Source: an uncultured Verrucomicrobia subdivision 3 bacterium (GTDB taxonomy: Bacteria > Verrucomicrobiota > Verrucomicrobiae > Limisphaerales > UBA11358). Taken from it: a stretch of DNA of 31,652 bases. The first letter of the stretch is position 1, and every line of letters starts with the position of its first letter. A program made the position numbers and the translations under genes. This document shows positions 1 through 7,486 of this stretch, one piece after another. The notes under the pieces were generated by a model. It ran no database searches. It was not told the origin of the DNA and was given only the letters and a program-made list of their open reading frames with translations. Location of the stretch: contig CAIXPZ010000007.1 of NCBI GenBank assembly GCA_903921455.1, positions 1-31,652 on the forward strand. Reading direction: 5' to 3'.

Positions 1-367
1 AAGCTCCCCCTCCTGCTGCTTCTACCTCGAAGCGGAATCAACAGCTTGACGGAGACCTGAAAATCCAGTTCCCTTTGCTCGGAAGGTGAGGCACTTTTCG
101 AGCGCCACCCGCCGCACTTTTCAACCGCCGTTTACACCATGTCTTCGTCAAGAACACGTGGCACGCCGGCTGCCTCGCAGAGTTTTTCAATTTTAACGCG
201 GATTGTCCGCATAGATATTCAGAAAATATGTGGGCGCAGGTTAATAGCGATGCGCGGAACTTGCGAGAGTGATTTTCCGTGACGCTGGCCGGCAGCTCCC
301 GCATTCACTAATCAATGGTCAGCCTTTTATATGCAAGAACGGGGCGAAAAAATCAGGAATCGCTTTT
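1..367. other. Non-coding or unresolved left edge downstream of jetD
   Basis: No gene is supported here. The plus-strand frame 3-89 is open from the window edge and ends in TGA, so it could be the last 28 codons of a gene lying to the left, but its residues are low-complexity (Ala/Pro/Ser then Lys/Gln) and another frame is also open for a while. A minus-strand frame at 38-304 has a Cys/Lys/Arg/Ser-rich composition unlike a folded protein. A small dyad GCGGA-ttg-TCCGC sits near 198-210. I see no convincing rho-independent terminator for the jet operon. Confidence 0.4.
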
Positions 368-1450
368 TCATGTGCACGCTGAATCCGGGCCGGGGGAATC
401 TTTTAGAAATTCCCAGCCGACGTGTTCCTGGGCGAGGCGCTGGCCGGCGGCAAAAAGCTGGCGTGCCGGCTCGGCACATTCGCCCAGCCAGTCGCAATGC
501 TCGGATGAGAGCGGCTCACCGTCGAATGGCTGACCGTGACCAGCGCCAAGCGTCAGTAACTGACGATAGCTCCAAAGGTGCGGCTCGACGGCGGGCAGTC
601 TGAGCGCTTGTGCGCGAGTAGATGCTGTTTTGGGAATGAACAGACCTTGCGGATCAAGGTCGCCAAAGTAGAACACGCGGCGCGGGCCGCCGAGCGTCGC
701 GAAGATGTCGTTCAAGGCACGAATACCGTCCAAAAACCTATTGCCGCAACCATACACGACAGCACTGAAGATTTTCCGTTCCGCGTTCCAACGGCAATAG
801 GAATGCCATGTTGCCGCATTTTCAATAACAATGATCGGCCCAGTTAGATCTGATCCCGGTGCCCACGGCAGCGGCTCAGGAACGATGAAGCAATGGAACA
901 TTTCAGGCGTGAGTCGGCCTTCCCCGAACACTGCCGAACCACGCGCCAATTCATCTAGGCGTTTTTCGTCGTCAAAAATTTCCAGCGAGCGCTCTTTGAT
1001 GGGGACCTCGGGACGTTCGCCAACGTTATGCTGGAGGAAATAGTTTAAACGGCACAATTCGGCGAACGGAATATTCAAGCGAGCGTCGCGCAGGAAGGCC
1101 AAAGGCGGTTCCCAAGCGAAATCACGGATGAGGCGGGCCTCTTCATCTGATGGCGGCACGAAGCCAAATACCTCGCGCCAGCGTGGTTCGGCCGCCAAGG
1201 GAATCACAATGCGATCCAATAGGTGCGACTTGAACCGCATGGATTTAATTTCGATCCAGCCGTGAGTGGCAAGCAAGCGGGCGTCGCGTTCAGCGTCGGT
1301 CCGGTCGGTGGCCGAAACCAGACCGGCAGCCTCCAGCAAATCTTCCCAACCGCGCGAAAACGGCCGGGTGGCCAGCTCCAGCCGACTGCCGCGAGCTCGC
1401 TGCCATTGCGCGAACAGCTCACTGGCGACAGGTAGCAGGGTCGGATTCAT
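368..1450 (-). CDS. jetD: Wadjet nuclease subunit JetD
   Basis: JetD is the DNA-cleaving subunit of Wadjet, related to the Toprim half of topoisomerase VI and to MksG. It cuts circular plasmid DNA after the JetABC motor has reeled it in. The protein has 360 residues, slightly short for the family. The N-terminal part (about 1-190) matches the DUF3322-type arm. The C-terminal part carries the Toprim signature: E210 in 'VIEN' and the acidic pair D264/D266 in 'YFGDLDPQG'. All catalytic acidic residues are therefore present and the nuclease should be active. The ATG is 3 nt after the jetC stop, so the two are translationally linked. It is the last gene of jetABCD. Family assignment rests on motifs plus operon context; I am confident. 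Confidence 0.92.
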   Translation of the reverse strand: MNPTLLPVASELFAQWQRARGSRLELATRPFSRGWEDLLEAAGLVSATDRTDAERDARLLATHGWIEIKSMRFKSHLLDRIVIPLAAEPRWREVFGFVPPSDEEARLIRDFAWEPPLAFLRDARLNIPFAELCRLNYFLQHNVGERPEVPIKERSLEIFDDEKRLDELARGSAVFGEGRLTPEMFHCFIVPEPLPWAPGSDLTGPIIVIENAATWHSYCRWNAERKIFSAVVYGCGNRFLDGIRALNDIFATLGGPRRVFYFGDLDPQGLFIPKTASTRAQALRLPAVEPHLWSYRQLLTLGAGHGQPFDGEPLSSEHCDWLGECAEPARQLFAAGQRLAQEHVGWEFLKDSPGPDSACT

Positions 1451-1453
1451 TGG

Positions 1454-4400
1454 TCAGGAAAGCGCGTCCAAGGCTTCCGCCATGGTGCTGAGCAGCGGAA
1501 TGTTGGTGATGCCGTTGACGTAGCCATCGCGGTCGCGCTCGATGTCCTTTTTGCAAATCACCACAGTCTGCGAGTGCGGCACCATGACACCGAGACGTTC
1601 CGGCGGGAATGCCATGACGAGCTGCAATTGGAAATTGCGCGCCAGCGTCAGGCAATCTTCGATGCCATCGCCGGACAGTTTGGAGAACGCCTCGTCCATG
1701 ACGACCAAGCCCAGCCGCTGGGAGCGGACGGAGGAACGGTCGCCACGGTCATACACGCGGCGGAAGGCGGCGAGCATGGAGATGAAAAACGGCGCCTGAC
1801 TCTCACCACCACTCAAATTACGCCCGCTGCGGCCCAAGGAAATGGCCGGGGCATCGGGTTTATCCGCCGGCACCATTTCCAAATCGTAGTGGTGATAGTT
1901 GCGGTAATCGAGCAGGCGCAAGGACCGGTCGTCTTTTTTACCGTTTTCAGCCTCAGACGCGTTCACGGCCCGCATCAATTCATCCTTGGCCTTTTGAATT
2001 TCGCCATCCTGGATGGAGGCCATGAGGGGATCGGTCGGCTCAAGGCCGGAATTCAACAACGACCAGATGGCACCGTAGCCGGCGGTGTCTTTGCGCTGAC
2101 TGATGCGATAACGGAATTTACCAACGGGCTGGCTCAAATAACCGTCCAGCAAGCGGATGGTTTTTTGCGCGACCGTGATGCGCTGATTCAATTCGTTCAG
2201 AACATTATCCTGCAAACGGCGTTCCCAATCCGCCTTGCGGTCGGCCGCAAGCTGGCGGGATTTGGCCAGCTCAATGGTTTCCAAATGGCGGAGACGGCTG
2301 GCCCAGTTGTCGTTGCTTTCATCCTCGGCCGACCATTCGTTGCGGTATTCCGGGTGGACCAGGTTGCCATGGGTATCGCGGCTGGCGGCCAGCAAAACCC
2401 GCTCGTTGTTGCGTTTTTGCCGCGCTTCGGCAGCCGTGGCGGCAGCCGTGGCAGAAGTGTCGGCGACGGCATTAAAACATTCCGCCCACTTGGGAAACAG
2501 CGCGCGAAATTCGTCGCGGCGCTGGAGCAGATCGGCTTCGAGAATGCCGGTGAAAGATTGGCCAAGCTGGGTGCGGCTCCTGGCGACTTCCAGTTTGGCG
2601 GACTTAACGTCTTCGACCGCGTGCGCCAAGGCTTCGCGCTGAGGTCTGGCCTTCAGTTCAAAATTTTTCTTCCGGTCGGCCAGAACAGCGATTTTGGCAT
2701 TGGTTTCCCGATCCGATGTTTCCAGTTCTTCCAACTGTTTTTGGCGGGCTTCGCGCTCCGGTGTCAGCAAGAGTTTGACAGTCTCGCGCAGGCTCCCCAG
2801 TTTCTTTTCGTAATCCGGCAACTGCGGCAGTTCGGCGGAAAGATCCGGCAACGTGGCATCGCCCAAGCCGCCTTCTTTTCCGGTGGTGAGCCAACGCTGA
2901 ATATCGCCCAACCGCTGTTTCAGCGCAGTGTGTTCCGCGCGAGTATCAACCTGGTCTTTTTCCTTGGTGGCCTTCATCCGTGCCAAACCCTCGCGACCCA
3001 GCGTCAACTCGACGGTGGTGGCGGGTTTCAGCCGGCGACGGAGCGGAGCCTGTTTGAATATTCCCTCCGGCGTGATGGCGCGCGCGGCATCGGTGGATTC
3101 CAATTCTTCCAATGTCTCGACGCAAAGCACATCGCCCAACAGATGCTCAACGTAATGGCGGGCGACAGGGTTGGCCACCTCGACTTTGGAGAATAGGGAC
3201 TGCTCGCGCACTTCGCCATGCCGCCGAAGCTGGCGGGCTTCGTGAGGATTCAGCAGTGATTCCGCTTCGCGCCCGGGCGGGGTCTTACGCAGAAGCTCCA
3301 CCGCGACGCGATAATCGTCCGGGTCGTTCACCACCAACACCCAGCGGTTGCGGGCCAGAAATAATTCCAAGGCCGGCCACCAGCGTTCCGCCTCGGGTTT
3401 CACCTCGATCAACCGGCCAAGCTGGTCGACACGGTTGCCCAGCTTTTGACGCAGAACTTGGAACAGCGGAAACGCCCCCGGAGCCTGACCTTGGGAAAGG
3501 TTTTCCAAATCGGCGGCCAACTGCTGCAGCCGATCCTCGGCTTTCTTGATATTTTGCGACAACGGCTGGGCCTTCTGTTCGATGTCCCGCCACATTTGCT
3601 GGAAGCGCGCCGCGAGTTTGGACATGGCGTCAAGCCGTTCGGCGTCGGTGCCGGAACGAAACCGCCCCAGCAACGCATCATCCACCTCAAGCACATCTGA
3701 CAAACCCTCCAGCGGCAGGGCGGCCCCATGCTTGAGCCACTGGGTCCAACGATAATGGCGAGCGTCCAATTGCTGTCGGGCAGAAGTCCGGGCTTCGCTC
3801 AGTTCACGCACCTTGTTTTGCAGCGGAGTGATCGCGCCTTTCAGTTCGGCGATTTTGATCGCATCGGGGTCTTTGCTGACTTGAAAACGAACGCTGTCGA
3901 GCACGGTTTTAATCCGGCTGGCTTCGACTTGGGCTGCTTCCAGATCTTTGAGATCCGAAGCGTGTTCGCATTCGAGGCGCTGGATGGCATCGGCATGTTT
4001 CTGCTGCTGCTCCTCGTGCTGCAACAGTTTCAAAGTCTGCCCGGTATGCTGGAGCACGGCCACTTCACGGCGGCTGGTTTCGCAAAGGGTGTGCTGTTCG
4101 CCGATGCGGCGGAGAAAGGCCGCCTCGTCCTCCTGCTTTTCCAGCCGCTTCCGAATATCGTCGTATGCGCGCAAGGAATTACGAACCTCGGCAACGTCGA
4201 GGGGGTTTTCCTCCAGGATAAATTCGCGAATGAAATGCTCCACGCTGTCTTCCAACTCGAAGGCGATGGCCTTGGGAAAGGTTTTATGGAATGCCACGTC
4301 ATCAAAATTTAGATGGCGCGGGGTGGCCATTTCTTTCAGGTATTCGCCCTGCCGCTCCGTGAGCAAAAAATCATTGAAGCCTTCGCGGCGAATCCAAGTT

Positions 4401-4876
4401 TTGAATTCGTCCTCGCTCAACATTTTTCCGTCCGGGGCAACCTGCGCGTATTCCAAGCGGTCGGGAATAAAAAAATAGGTGTGCTTCGGGCGGGCATCGG
4501 GGCTGGAAAATTCGAGGCGAACACCCCAAGTCTCACGCCTGGGTTCCTGGCCACCTTTTTCCGCCGGGCGGGTGAACTCCAACGCGATTAACGTGACGCC
4601 GTTGCGGCGCAGGAAATGGCGACCGCCATCTTTGCCCGCCTGATTGGTGTCGCCCAGGCAATAGCCGACGAGGTCGCGCCCCTTGGCGTTGCCGGCGGCG
4701 GCGCGATTCGCCCGCCAATGTTCGCCGAGCAAGACGTATTGCATCAGATCGAGCAAGGCAGACTTGCCGGTGCCAAAGCCGCCGGAGATCAGGACGTTGT
4801 CGCTCACGTCAAAAATCTGACGGAAGCCATACCAATTGATGGCAACGATGCGGGTCAGAGAGATGCGCTGGCTCAT
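1454..4876 (-). CDS. jetC: Wadjet SMC-like ATPase JetC
   Basis: JetC is the SMC/MukB-like motor ATPase of Wadjet (MksB-like) and drives DNA loop extrusion. The protein has 1140 residues, normal for type I. The Walker A motif GGFGTGKS is at residues 32-39. The ABC signature LSGGESQ is at 1021-1027, and the Walker B end is 'LVVMDEAF' with D1061 and E1062. Charged, Glu/Arg/Gln-rich coiled-coil arms run roughly 240-460 and 635-960. A globular hinge-like region lies between them (about 465-630, including 'RWVLVVNDPDDYRVAVELL'). The start overlaps the jetB stop by 4 nt (ATGA). All ATPase motifs are intact and there is no frameshift. A general SMC/RecN-like protein is excluded by the JetA/B/D neighbours. 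Confidence 0.95.
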   Translation of the reverse strand: MSQRISLTRIVAINWYGFRQIFDVSDNVLISGGFGTGKSALLDLMQYVLLGEHWRANRAAAGNAKGRDLVGYCLGDTNQAGKDGGRHFLRRNGVTLIALEFTRPAEKGGQEPRRETWGVRLEFSSPDARPKHTYFFIPDRLEYAQVAPDGKMLSEDEFKTWIRREGFNDFLLTERQGEYLKEMATPRHLNFDDVAFHKTFPKAIAFELEDSVEHFIREFILEENPLDVAEVRNSLRAYDDIRKRLEKQEDEAAFLRRIGEQHTLCETSRREVAVLQHTGQTLKLLQHEEQQQKHADAIQRLECEHASDLKDLEAAQVEASRIKTVLDSVRFQVSKDPDAIKIAELKGAITPLQNKVRELSEARTSARQQLDARHYRWTQWLKHGAALPLEGLSDVLEVDDALLGRFRSGTDAERLDAMSKLAARFQQMWRDIEQKAQPLSQNIKKAEDRLQQLAADLENLSQGQAPGAFPLFQVLRQKLGNRVDQLGRLIEVKPEAERWWPALELFLARNRWVLVVNDPDDYRVAVELLRKTPPGREAESLLNPHEARQLRRHGEVREQSLFSKVEVANPVARHYVEHLLGDVLCVETLEELESTDAARAITPEGIFKQAPLRRRLKPATTVELTLGREGLARMKATKEKDQVDTRAEHTALKQRLGDIQRWLTTGKEGGLGDATLPDLSAELPQLPDYEKKLGSLRETVKLLLTPEREARQKQLEELETSDRETNAKIAVLADRKKNFELKARPQREALAHAVEDVKSAKLEVARSRTQLGQSFTGILEADLLQRRDEFRALFPKWAECFNAVADTSATAAATAAEARQKRNNERVLLAASRDTHGNLVHPEYRNEWSAEDESNDNWASRLRHLETIELAKSRQLAADRKADWERRLQDNVLNELNQRITVAQKTIRLLDGYLSQPVGKFRYRISQRKDTAGYGAIWSLLNSGLEPTDPLMASIQDGEIQKAKDELMRAVNASEAENGKKDDRSLRLLDYRNYHHYDLEMVPADKPDAPAISLGRSGRNLSGGESQAPFFISMLAAFRRVYDRGDRSSVRSQRLGLVVMDEAFSKLSGDGIEDCLTLARNFQLQLVMAFPPERLGVMVPHSQTVVICKKDIERDRDGYVNGITNIPLLSTMAEALDALS

Positions 4877-5514
4877 GGCGTCGAATCCTTTCCGGCATCC
4901 GTTTCGGCGGCGGGCGATTGATACAAATCCACCTGCTGCTGCCAGGCGGCGGCATTCTCGAATGGCATCGTCCGCGCCAACGTGGGCAAAATCTCCACCG
5001 ATGATTCACCGAACAAGTCGGCGTCCTCATGCCATTGCACGGACACGAGACGCCGGTTGCGCAGTTTTCCCAGCATGTCACGCAACTGGGTGGCCGCCGG
5101 CAAATCCACCTGTTGGAAGTAAAGTTTAAGCCGCTGCCAAATATCATTGGCGGTGACCACGACGGTTTCCGCCGTTTGCTCCATCCGGGCATCGTGGTAG
5201 ATGCGCCAGAGCGTTAGCACGAGCAACGTCTCGGCCTTGTTGAAACGGGCAACCAGCCCGCAATCGCCCGGAACCGGACGAAGTTGGAAGATGGGCCGGT
5301 CGGGATCGGCCACGAGTTCAAGATTTAACGGGGAGAGGTATTCACCCAACTCGCGCTGGTATTCGCGCGCCAACAGATAAAGTTCGTGATCGCGCCCAGC
5401 CTCACCGATCAGGGCGCCGTGGGCCAGAAGTTCGGTCAGCACGGCCGAGAGCGCGGAGCGCTCGTCCTCGCGAATCCGATTCCAAGATGCAAACGTGGGC
5501 CAAGGTAGTGACAT
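4873..5514 (-). CDS. jetB: Wadjet kite subunit JetB (DUF4194)
   Basis: JetB is the kite (MksE-like, DUF4194) subunit that binds the JetA kleisin and helps clamp DNA in the Wadjet complex. I chose the ATG at 5512-5514, giving 213 residues starting MSLPWPTFASW. The same frame stays open to 5691, but that extra stretch is the jetA coding region read out of frame and is rich in Pro/Arg/Cys. The chosen start lies 1 nt from the jetA stop, matching the tight spacing elsewhere in the operon. Winged-helix-type helical segments are expected. The aromatic/charged 'LLVLTLWRIYHDARM' segment in the middle is typical of the family. The 3' end overlaps jetC by ATGA. Confidence 0.88.
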   Translation of the reverse strand: MSLPWPTFASWNRIREDERSALSAVLTELLAHGALIGEAGRDHELYLLAREYQRELGEYLSPLNLELVADPDRPIFQLRPVPGDCGLVARFNKAETLLVLTLWRIYHDARMEQTAETVVVTANDIWQRLKLYFQQVDLPAATQLRDMLGKLRNRRLVSVQWHEDADLFGESSVEILPTLARTMPFENAAAWQQQVDLYQSPAAETDAGKDSTP

Positions 5515-5515
5515 A

Positions 5516-7024
5516 TCAGGAAATCCTTTCGATGGTGAACCGCTCGAACAGGCGATCCGCCTCGGCGTCGCGGGGAATACGCTCTGGTTCGGTGGCAAAA
5601 TCCGCACGGAGCGGATGAATCCGCCAGCGCACCGTGCGATGGGATATGGCCGCCGGGCCGCGATCAAAGGCCAGCACGGCCAGCAAATCAAGCAGGTCGT
5701 CCTCGACCGTCACATGCAATTGTTCGGTCGAAATGCGAGCGCCCTTGGTCCCCAGTTGTTTTTCGATAAACCGCGCTGCACGCTGCGGGGTGAGAACATC
5801 CAGATTGCGGCGGCGAATTTCGTCCTTGGCGGCATCGGCGTCGGTGTTCTCCGGCGGCGGGGCGAGATTCAAATCCACCGGCAATCGCTGACGACGGGGA
5901 CGCGACAAAGAATCAGCACCAAAATAGATTTCCACCGTGGGTGTCAGCAGAGTCATGCCAGGTTCGTCGGCAAGACTGGCAAATGACTTTCCGGCGTGGA
6001 TCCGAGCGGCTTCGTCCAGATAAGCTTTCACCTGTTCCGGGCGGCGTCCGCGCATTTCCGTCTGGTAGCGATAACGCGCGGCCGACAAGCGCGCGAAGTC
6101 AGACATGCGGCCATCAATGATGCGCTGCTTGGCCGGAATCGAAGCAAGCTGGCGGCAGAGTTTGTTCAATAAACGCTCGGCTTCGGCAAAGGCGTCGGTA
6201 TCACTCAGGTTGAGATGCTTGGCCAGACCGGTGGCGAGGCGTTGCTTGGTGAAGGGATCATAAAACGCCTCCAAAGCAACCGAGTGCGCCTGATTTAAGC
6301 GCGGCAGCAAACCCGCTTCCTGCAAGGCGTCGTAACAGACCATGTGTTCGCCCTGATGAAAATCCACCAACATGCGCTGGACAGTTTCATTGGCTGACGC
6401 GCTCTGACGCTGGGCAGCTTCCTGATGAATGATCAGCGTCTCAACCGCGTGCATCTGATCCTCTGCCCGACCACCGCGCTCCAGCAGGTCTTTTACCGTC
6501 ATGCGCATTTCGTCGGGACTTAGGCGATTGGGATCAAGCGCCCCTTCCACGAGCAAATCCCGGCACAGAGTCCGCAGGGTGGCGGCAAAATCCTTTAATT
6601 CGGCGGGACGATCTTCGGCAAGGTCGCGCAACATGCGCAAAAGCCGCCGCAGCGGCGGCGTGATGAGCACATAGTTTTGATCCAGACTGACCCGCCGGGG
6701 CGTCAGCCAATTGGCTTCGATAAGTTTGTTGAAAAACTGGGCGGCGCGTTGGCTCAGGTCGCGGAACTGGCCGCCTTCATCCTCGTCAAGCTGAACATCG
6801 GGGTGGGCGGCGAGAACTTCGCGGATGAGCAAGCGCGCTTCCGCATGACCAACCTGACCGCCTTCATCCGCCGCCTCGCAAAGACTGGCGGCACAATCCA
6901 CATAGATGGCGGCCGTTGGCCGCGCCAACGGGCGGAAAAAGCCACCGTTCAACAAGGGCGCAAGCCTGGTGCCGAGACCTTTCGGCTCGTGGCTGCCTTG
7001 AATTGTTGTGGCCGCGTCACCCAT
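5516..7024 (-). CDS. jetA: Wadjet kleisin-like subunit JetA (DUF3375)
   Basis: JetA is the kleisin-like subunit (MksF-like) that bridges the JetC heads and binds JetB. The protein has 502 residues, close to the family norm. It is mostly helical and charged. A winged-helix-like N-terminal part includes 'FFNKLIEANWLTPRRV', followed by a long helical central region and a C-terminal segment with 'DLLDLLAVLAFDRGPAAISHRTVRWRI' (quoted only as a landmark, about residues 445-475). It is the first gene of the operon, 1 nt ahead of jetB. No Shine-Dalgarno sequence precedes the ATG. Individual motifs are weak in this family, so the call leans on size, order and the unmistakable JetB/C/D that follow. Confidence 0.88.
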   Translation of the reverse strand: MGDAATTIQGSHEPKGLGTRLAPLLNGGFFRPLARPTAAIYVDCAASLCEAADEGGQVGHAEARLLIREVLAAHPDVQLDEDEGGQFRDLSQRAAQFFNKLIEANWLTPRRVSLDQNYVLITPPLRRLLRMLRDLAEDRPAELKDFAATLRTLCRDLLVEGALDPNRLSPDEMRMTVKDLLERGGRAEDQMHAVETLIIHQEAAQRQSASANETVQRMLVDFHQGEHMVCYDALQEAGLLPRLNQAHSVALEAFYDPFTKQRLATGLAKHLNLSDTDAFAEAERLLNKLCRQLASIPAKQRIIDGRMSDFARLSAARYRYQTEMRGRRPEQVKAYLDEAARIHAGKSFASLADEPGMTLLTPTVEIYFGADSLSRPRRQRLPVDLNLAPPPENTDADAAKDEIRRRNLDVLTPQRAARFIEKQLGTKGARISTEQLHVTVEDDLLDLLAVLAFDRGPAAISHRTVRWRIHPLRADFATEPERIPRDAEADRLFERFTIERIS

Positions 7025-7040
7025 GGAAAATAGTTCGGTG

Positions 7041-7070
7041 AGTATGGCGCAAATTGATATGAAATGTCAC
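7041..7070 (-). promoter_or_regulatory. Candidate sigma-70-like promoter of jetABCD
   Basis: On the minus strand, GTGACA (plus positions 7065-7070) and CATACT (7041-7046) are separated by 18 nt. They resemble -35 and -10 hexamers and would give a leader of about 10 nt before the jetA ATG at 7024. Each hexamer differs from consensus at more than one position, so this is a suggestion only. Confidence 0.3.
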
Positions 7071-7072
7071 GA

Positions 7073-7114
7073 TTGGACAAAGGCTAACAGACGGGGTTGG
7101 ACAATTGCTGTCCA
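7073..7114. promoter_or_regulatory. Candidate operator: TTGGACAA direct repeat plus inverted copy
   Basis: TTGGACAA occurs at 7073-7080 and again at 7097-7104, 24 nt apart. The second copy forms a perfect dyad TGGACA-attgc-TGTCCA with an inverted copy at 7109-7114. The array lies just upstream of the candidate -35 of jetA. The 24-nt spacing would put two sites roughly on the same face of the helix. No regulator gene is visible, so the binding protein is unknown. Confidence 0.4.
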
Positions 7115-7236
7115 GGCTGAATTATTGTTATTGACCACCGGACGGTATGCGTCAGAAAATCAGTGCTGCTGGTGGTTGTGGCGGCAGCGAAATGTGGGAC
7201 GCGGGTTGTGGAAGAAGTTGGGTCTGCGCGAGGCTT

Positions 7237-7256
7237 TTTTTCTATCTTTTTCTATC
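7237..7256. repeat. 10-bp perfect tandem repeat (TTTTTCTATC x2)
   Basis: TTTTTCTATC is present at 7237-7246 and 7247-7256 without mismatch. It lies 117 nt before the tmRNA fragment. Together with the repeat at 7315-7332 it could be an integrase or accessory-protein arm site; a chance T-rich repeat is also possible. Confidence 0.6.
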
Positions 7257-7314
7257 GTCCGAAAAGGATTTTGATGCATTTTCTTGCATCTTAACGAAAA
7301 CGCGGAAATGAATA

Positions 7315-7332
7315 ATACCATTGATACCATTG
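7315..7332. repeat. 9-bp perfect tandem repeat (ATACCATTG x2)
   Basis: ATACCATTG is present at 7315-7323 and 7324-7332, followed by a degenerate third start (ATTGAT). It lies 41 nt before the tmRNA 3' fragment. The position suits an arm-type integrase binding site, which is inference. Confidence 0.6.
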
Positions 7333-7372
7333 ATTGATATGTGTTTTCAAAGGTTTCGTAAAAACCCTAATC

Positions 7373-7399
7373 CGGGTTCAATTCCCGCCGCCTCCACCA
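7373..7399 (+). other. Orphan tmRNA 3'-end fragment, probable attR site
   Basis: The stretch folds as the 3' end of a tmRNA (ssrA). It has a T-loop TTCAATT (7377-7383) closed by CGGG/CCCG, an acceptor strand CGCCTCC (7389-7395), discriminator A7396 and an encoded CCA (7397-7399). The acceptor would pair with a 5' end such as GGGGGCG, the form usual for tmRNA. The fifth T-stem pair is broken (C7372 against C7388), which suggests that identity with the true gene starts at 7373. No GGATTCGAC-like 5' tmRNA motif and no matching acceptor strand occur in the preceding 350 nt. It is therefore a 3' copy, not a gene. A fragment of an ordinary tRNA is the alternative, but the acceptor sequence favours tmRNA. 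Confidence 0.72.
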
Positions 7400-7442
7400 T
7401 TTTCAGCTTCTCTTGGGGATTTCGTCAGTAATTTAACCAGGC

Positions 7443-7469
7443 GAAACCATTTGGCCGTTTGGCGGTTTC
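7443..7469 (+). terminator. Bulged hairpin after the tmRNA fragment, possible former tmRNA terminator
   Basis: GAAACC (7443-7448) pairs with GGTTTC (7464-7469), and an inner GCC-GTTT-GGC (7454-7463) stacks on it with a 5-nt bulge. The sequence after it (ATTATTAATAT) is AT-rich but not a clean U-tract. It sits about 45 nt after the CCA, where a native ssrA terminator would remain once the element had inserted. It could equally act in the MoxR leader. Confidence 0.3.
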
Positions 7470-7486
7470 ATTATTAATATCCGCTC

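Larger units (their letters stand above)
1..7399. mobile_element. Right end of a putative integrated element carrying Wadjet (left end outside window)
   Basis: The inferred boundary is the tmRNA 3'-end fragment at 7373-7399. Tyrosine integrases that use tRNA or tmRNA 3' ends rebuild the gene at one junction and leave a 3' copy at the other. The orphan 3' copy lies on the plus strand, so the element should extend leftward from it and the chromosome should resume at 7400. Between the fragment and jetA are AT-rich DNA and short tandem direct repeats (7237-7256, 7315-7332) that could be integrase arm sites. No integrase is visible, so it would have to be at the other end. The left limit is unknown; coordinate 1 is only the window edge. 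This is inference from one junction. Confidence 0.55.
7025..7486. other. Intergenic region: jetA promoter side, tandem repeats, att site, MoxR leader
   Basis: No gene is seen on either strand. Reading from jetA, the stretch holds a candidate promoter (7041-7070), a TTGGACAA repeat array (7073-7114), and a dyad GATGCA-N6-TGCATC (7273-7290). It also holds two perfect tandem repeats (7237-7256 and 7315-7332) and the tmRNA 3'-end fragment (7373-7399). After that comes a short leader with a bulged hairpin (7443-7469) before the MoxR start. Bases 7235-7370 are visibly more AT-rich than the flanking genes. Confidence 0.7.

Noticed and set aside
38..304. An 88-codon minus-strand frame downstream of jetD
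   Set aside because: Cys, Lys, Arg and Ser-rich composition with no recognisable motif or ribosome binding site; it is likely chance.
1574..3196. A 540-codon plus-strand open frame antisense to jetC
   Set aside because: It is Phe/Gln/Gly-rich without motifs and fully inside jetC, whose ATPase motifs are intact.
7273..7290. GATGCA-N6-TGCATC dyad as a rho-independent terminator
   Set aside because: The stem is AT-rich and short, no U-tract follows, and no gene on either strand ends next to it.
7025..7399. A complete tmRNA gene
   Set aside because: Only the T-arm, acceptor strand and CCA are present; the 5' acceptor strand, the GGATTCGAC-like motif and a tag-peptide frame are all absent.
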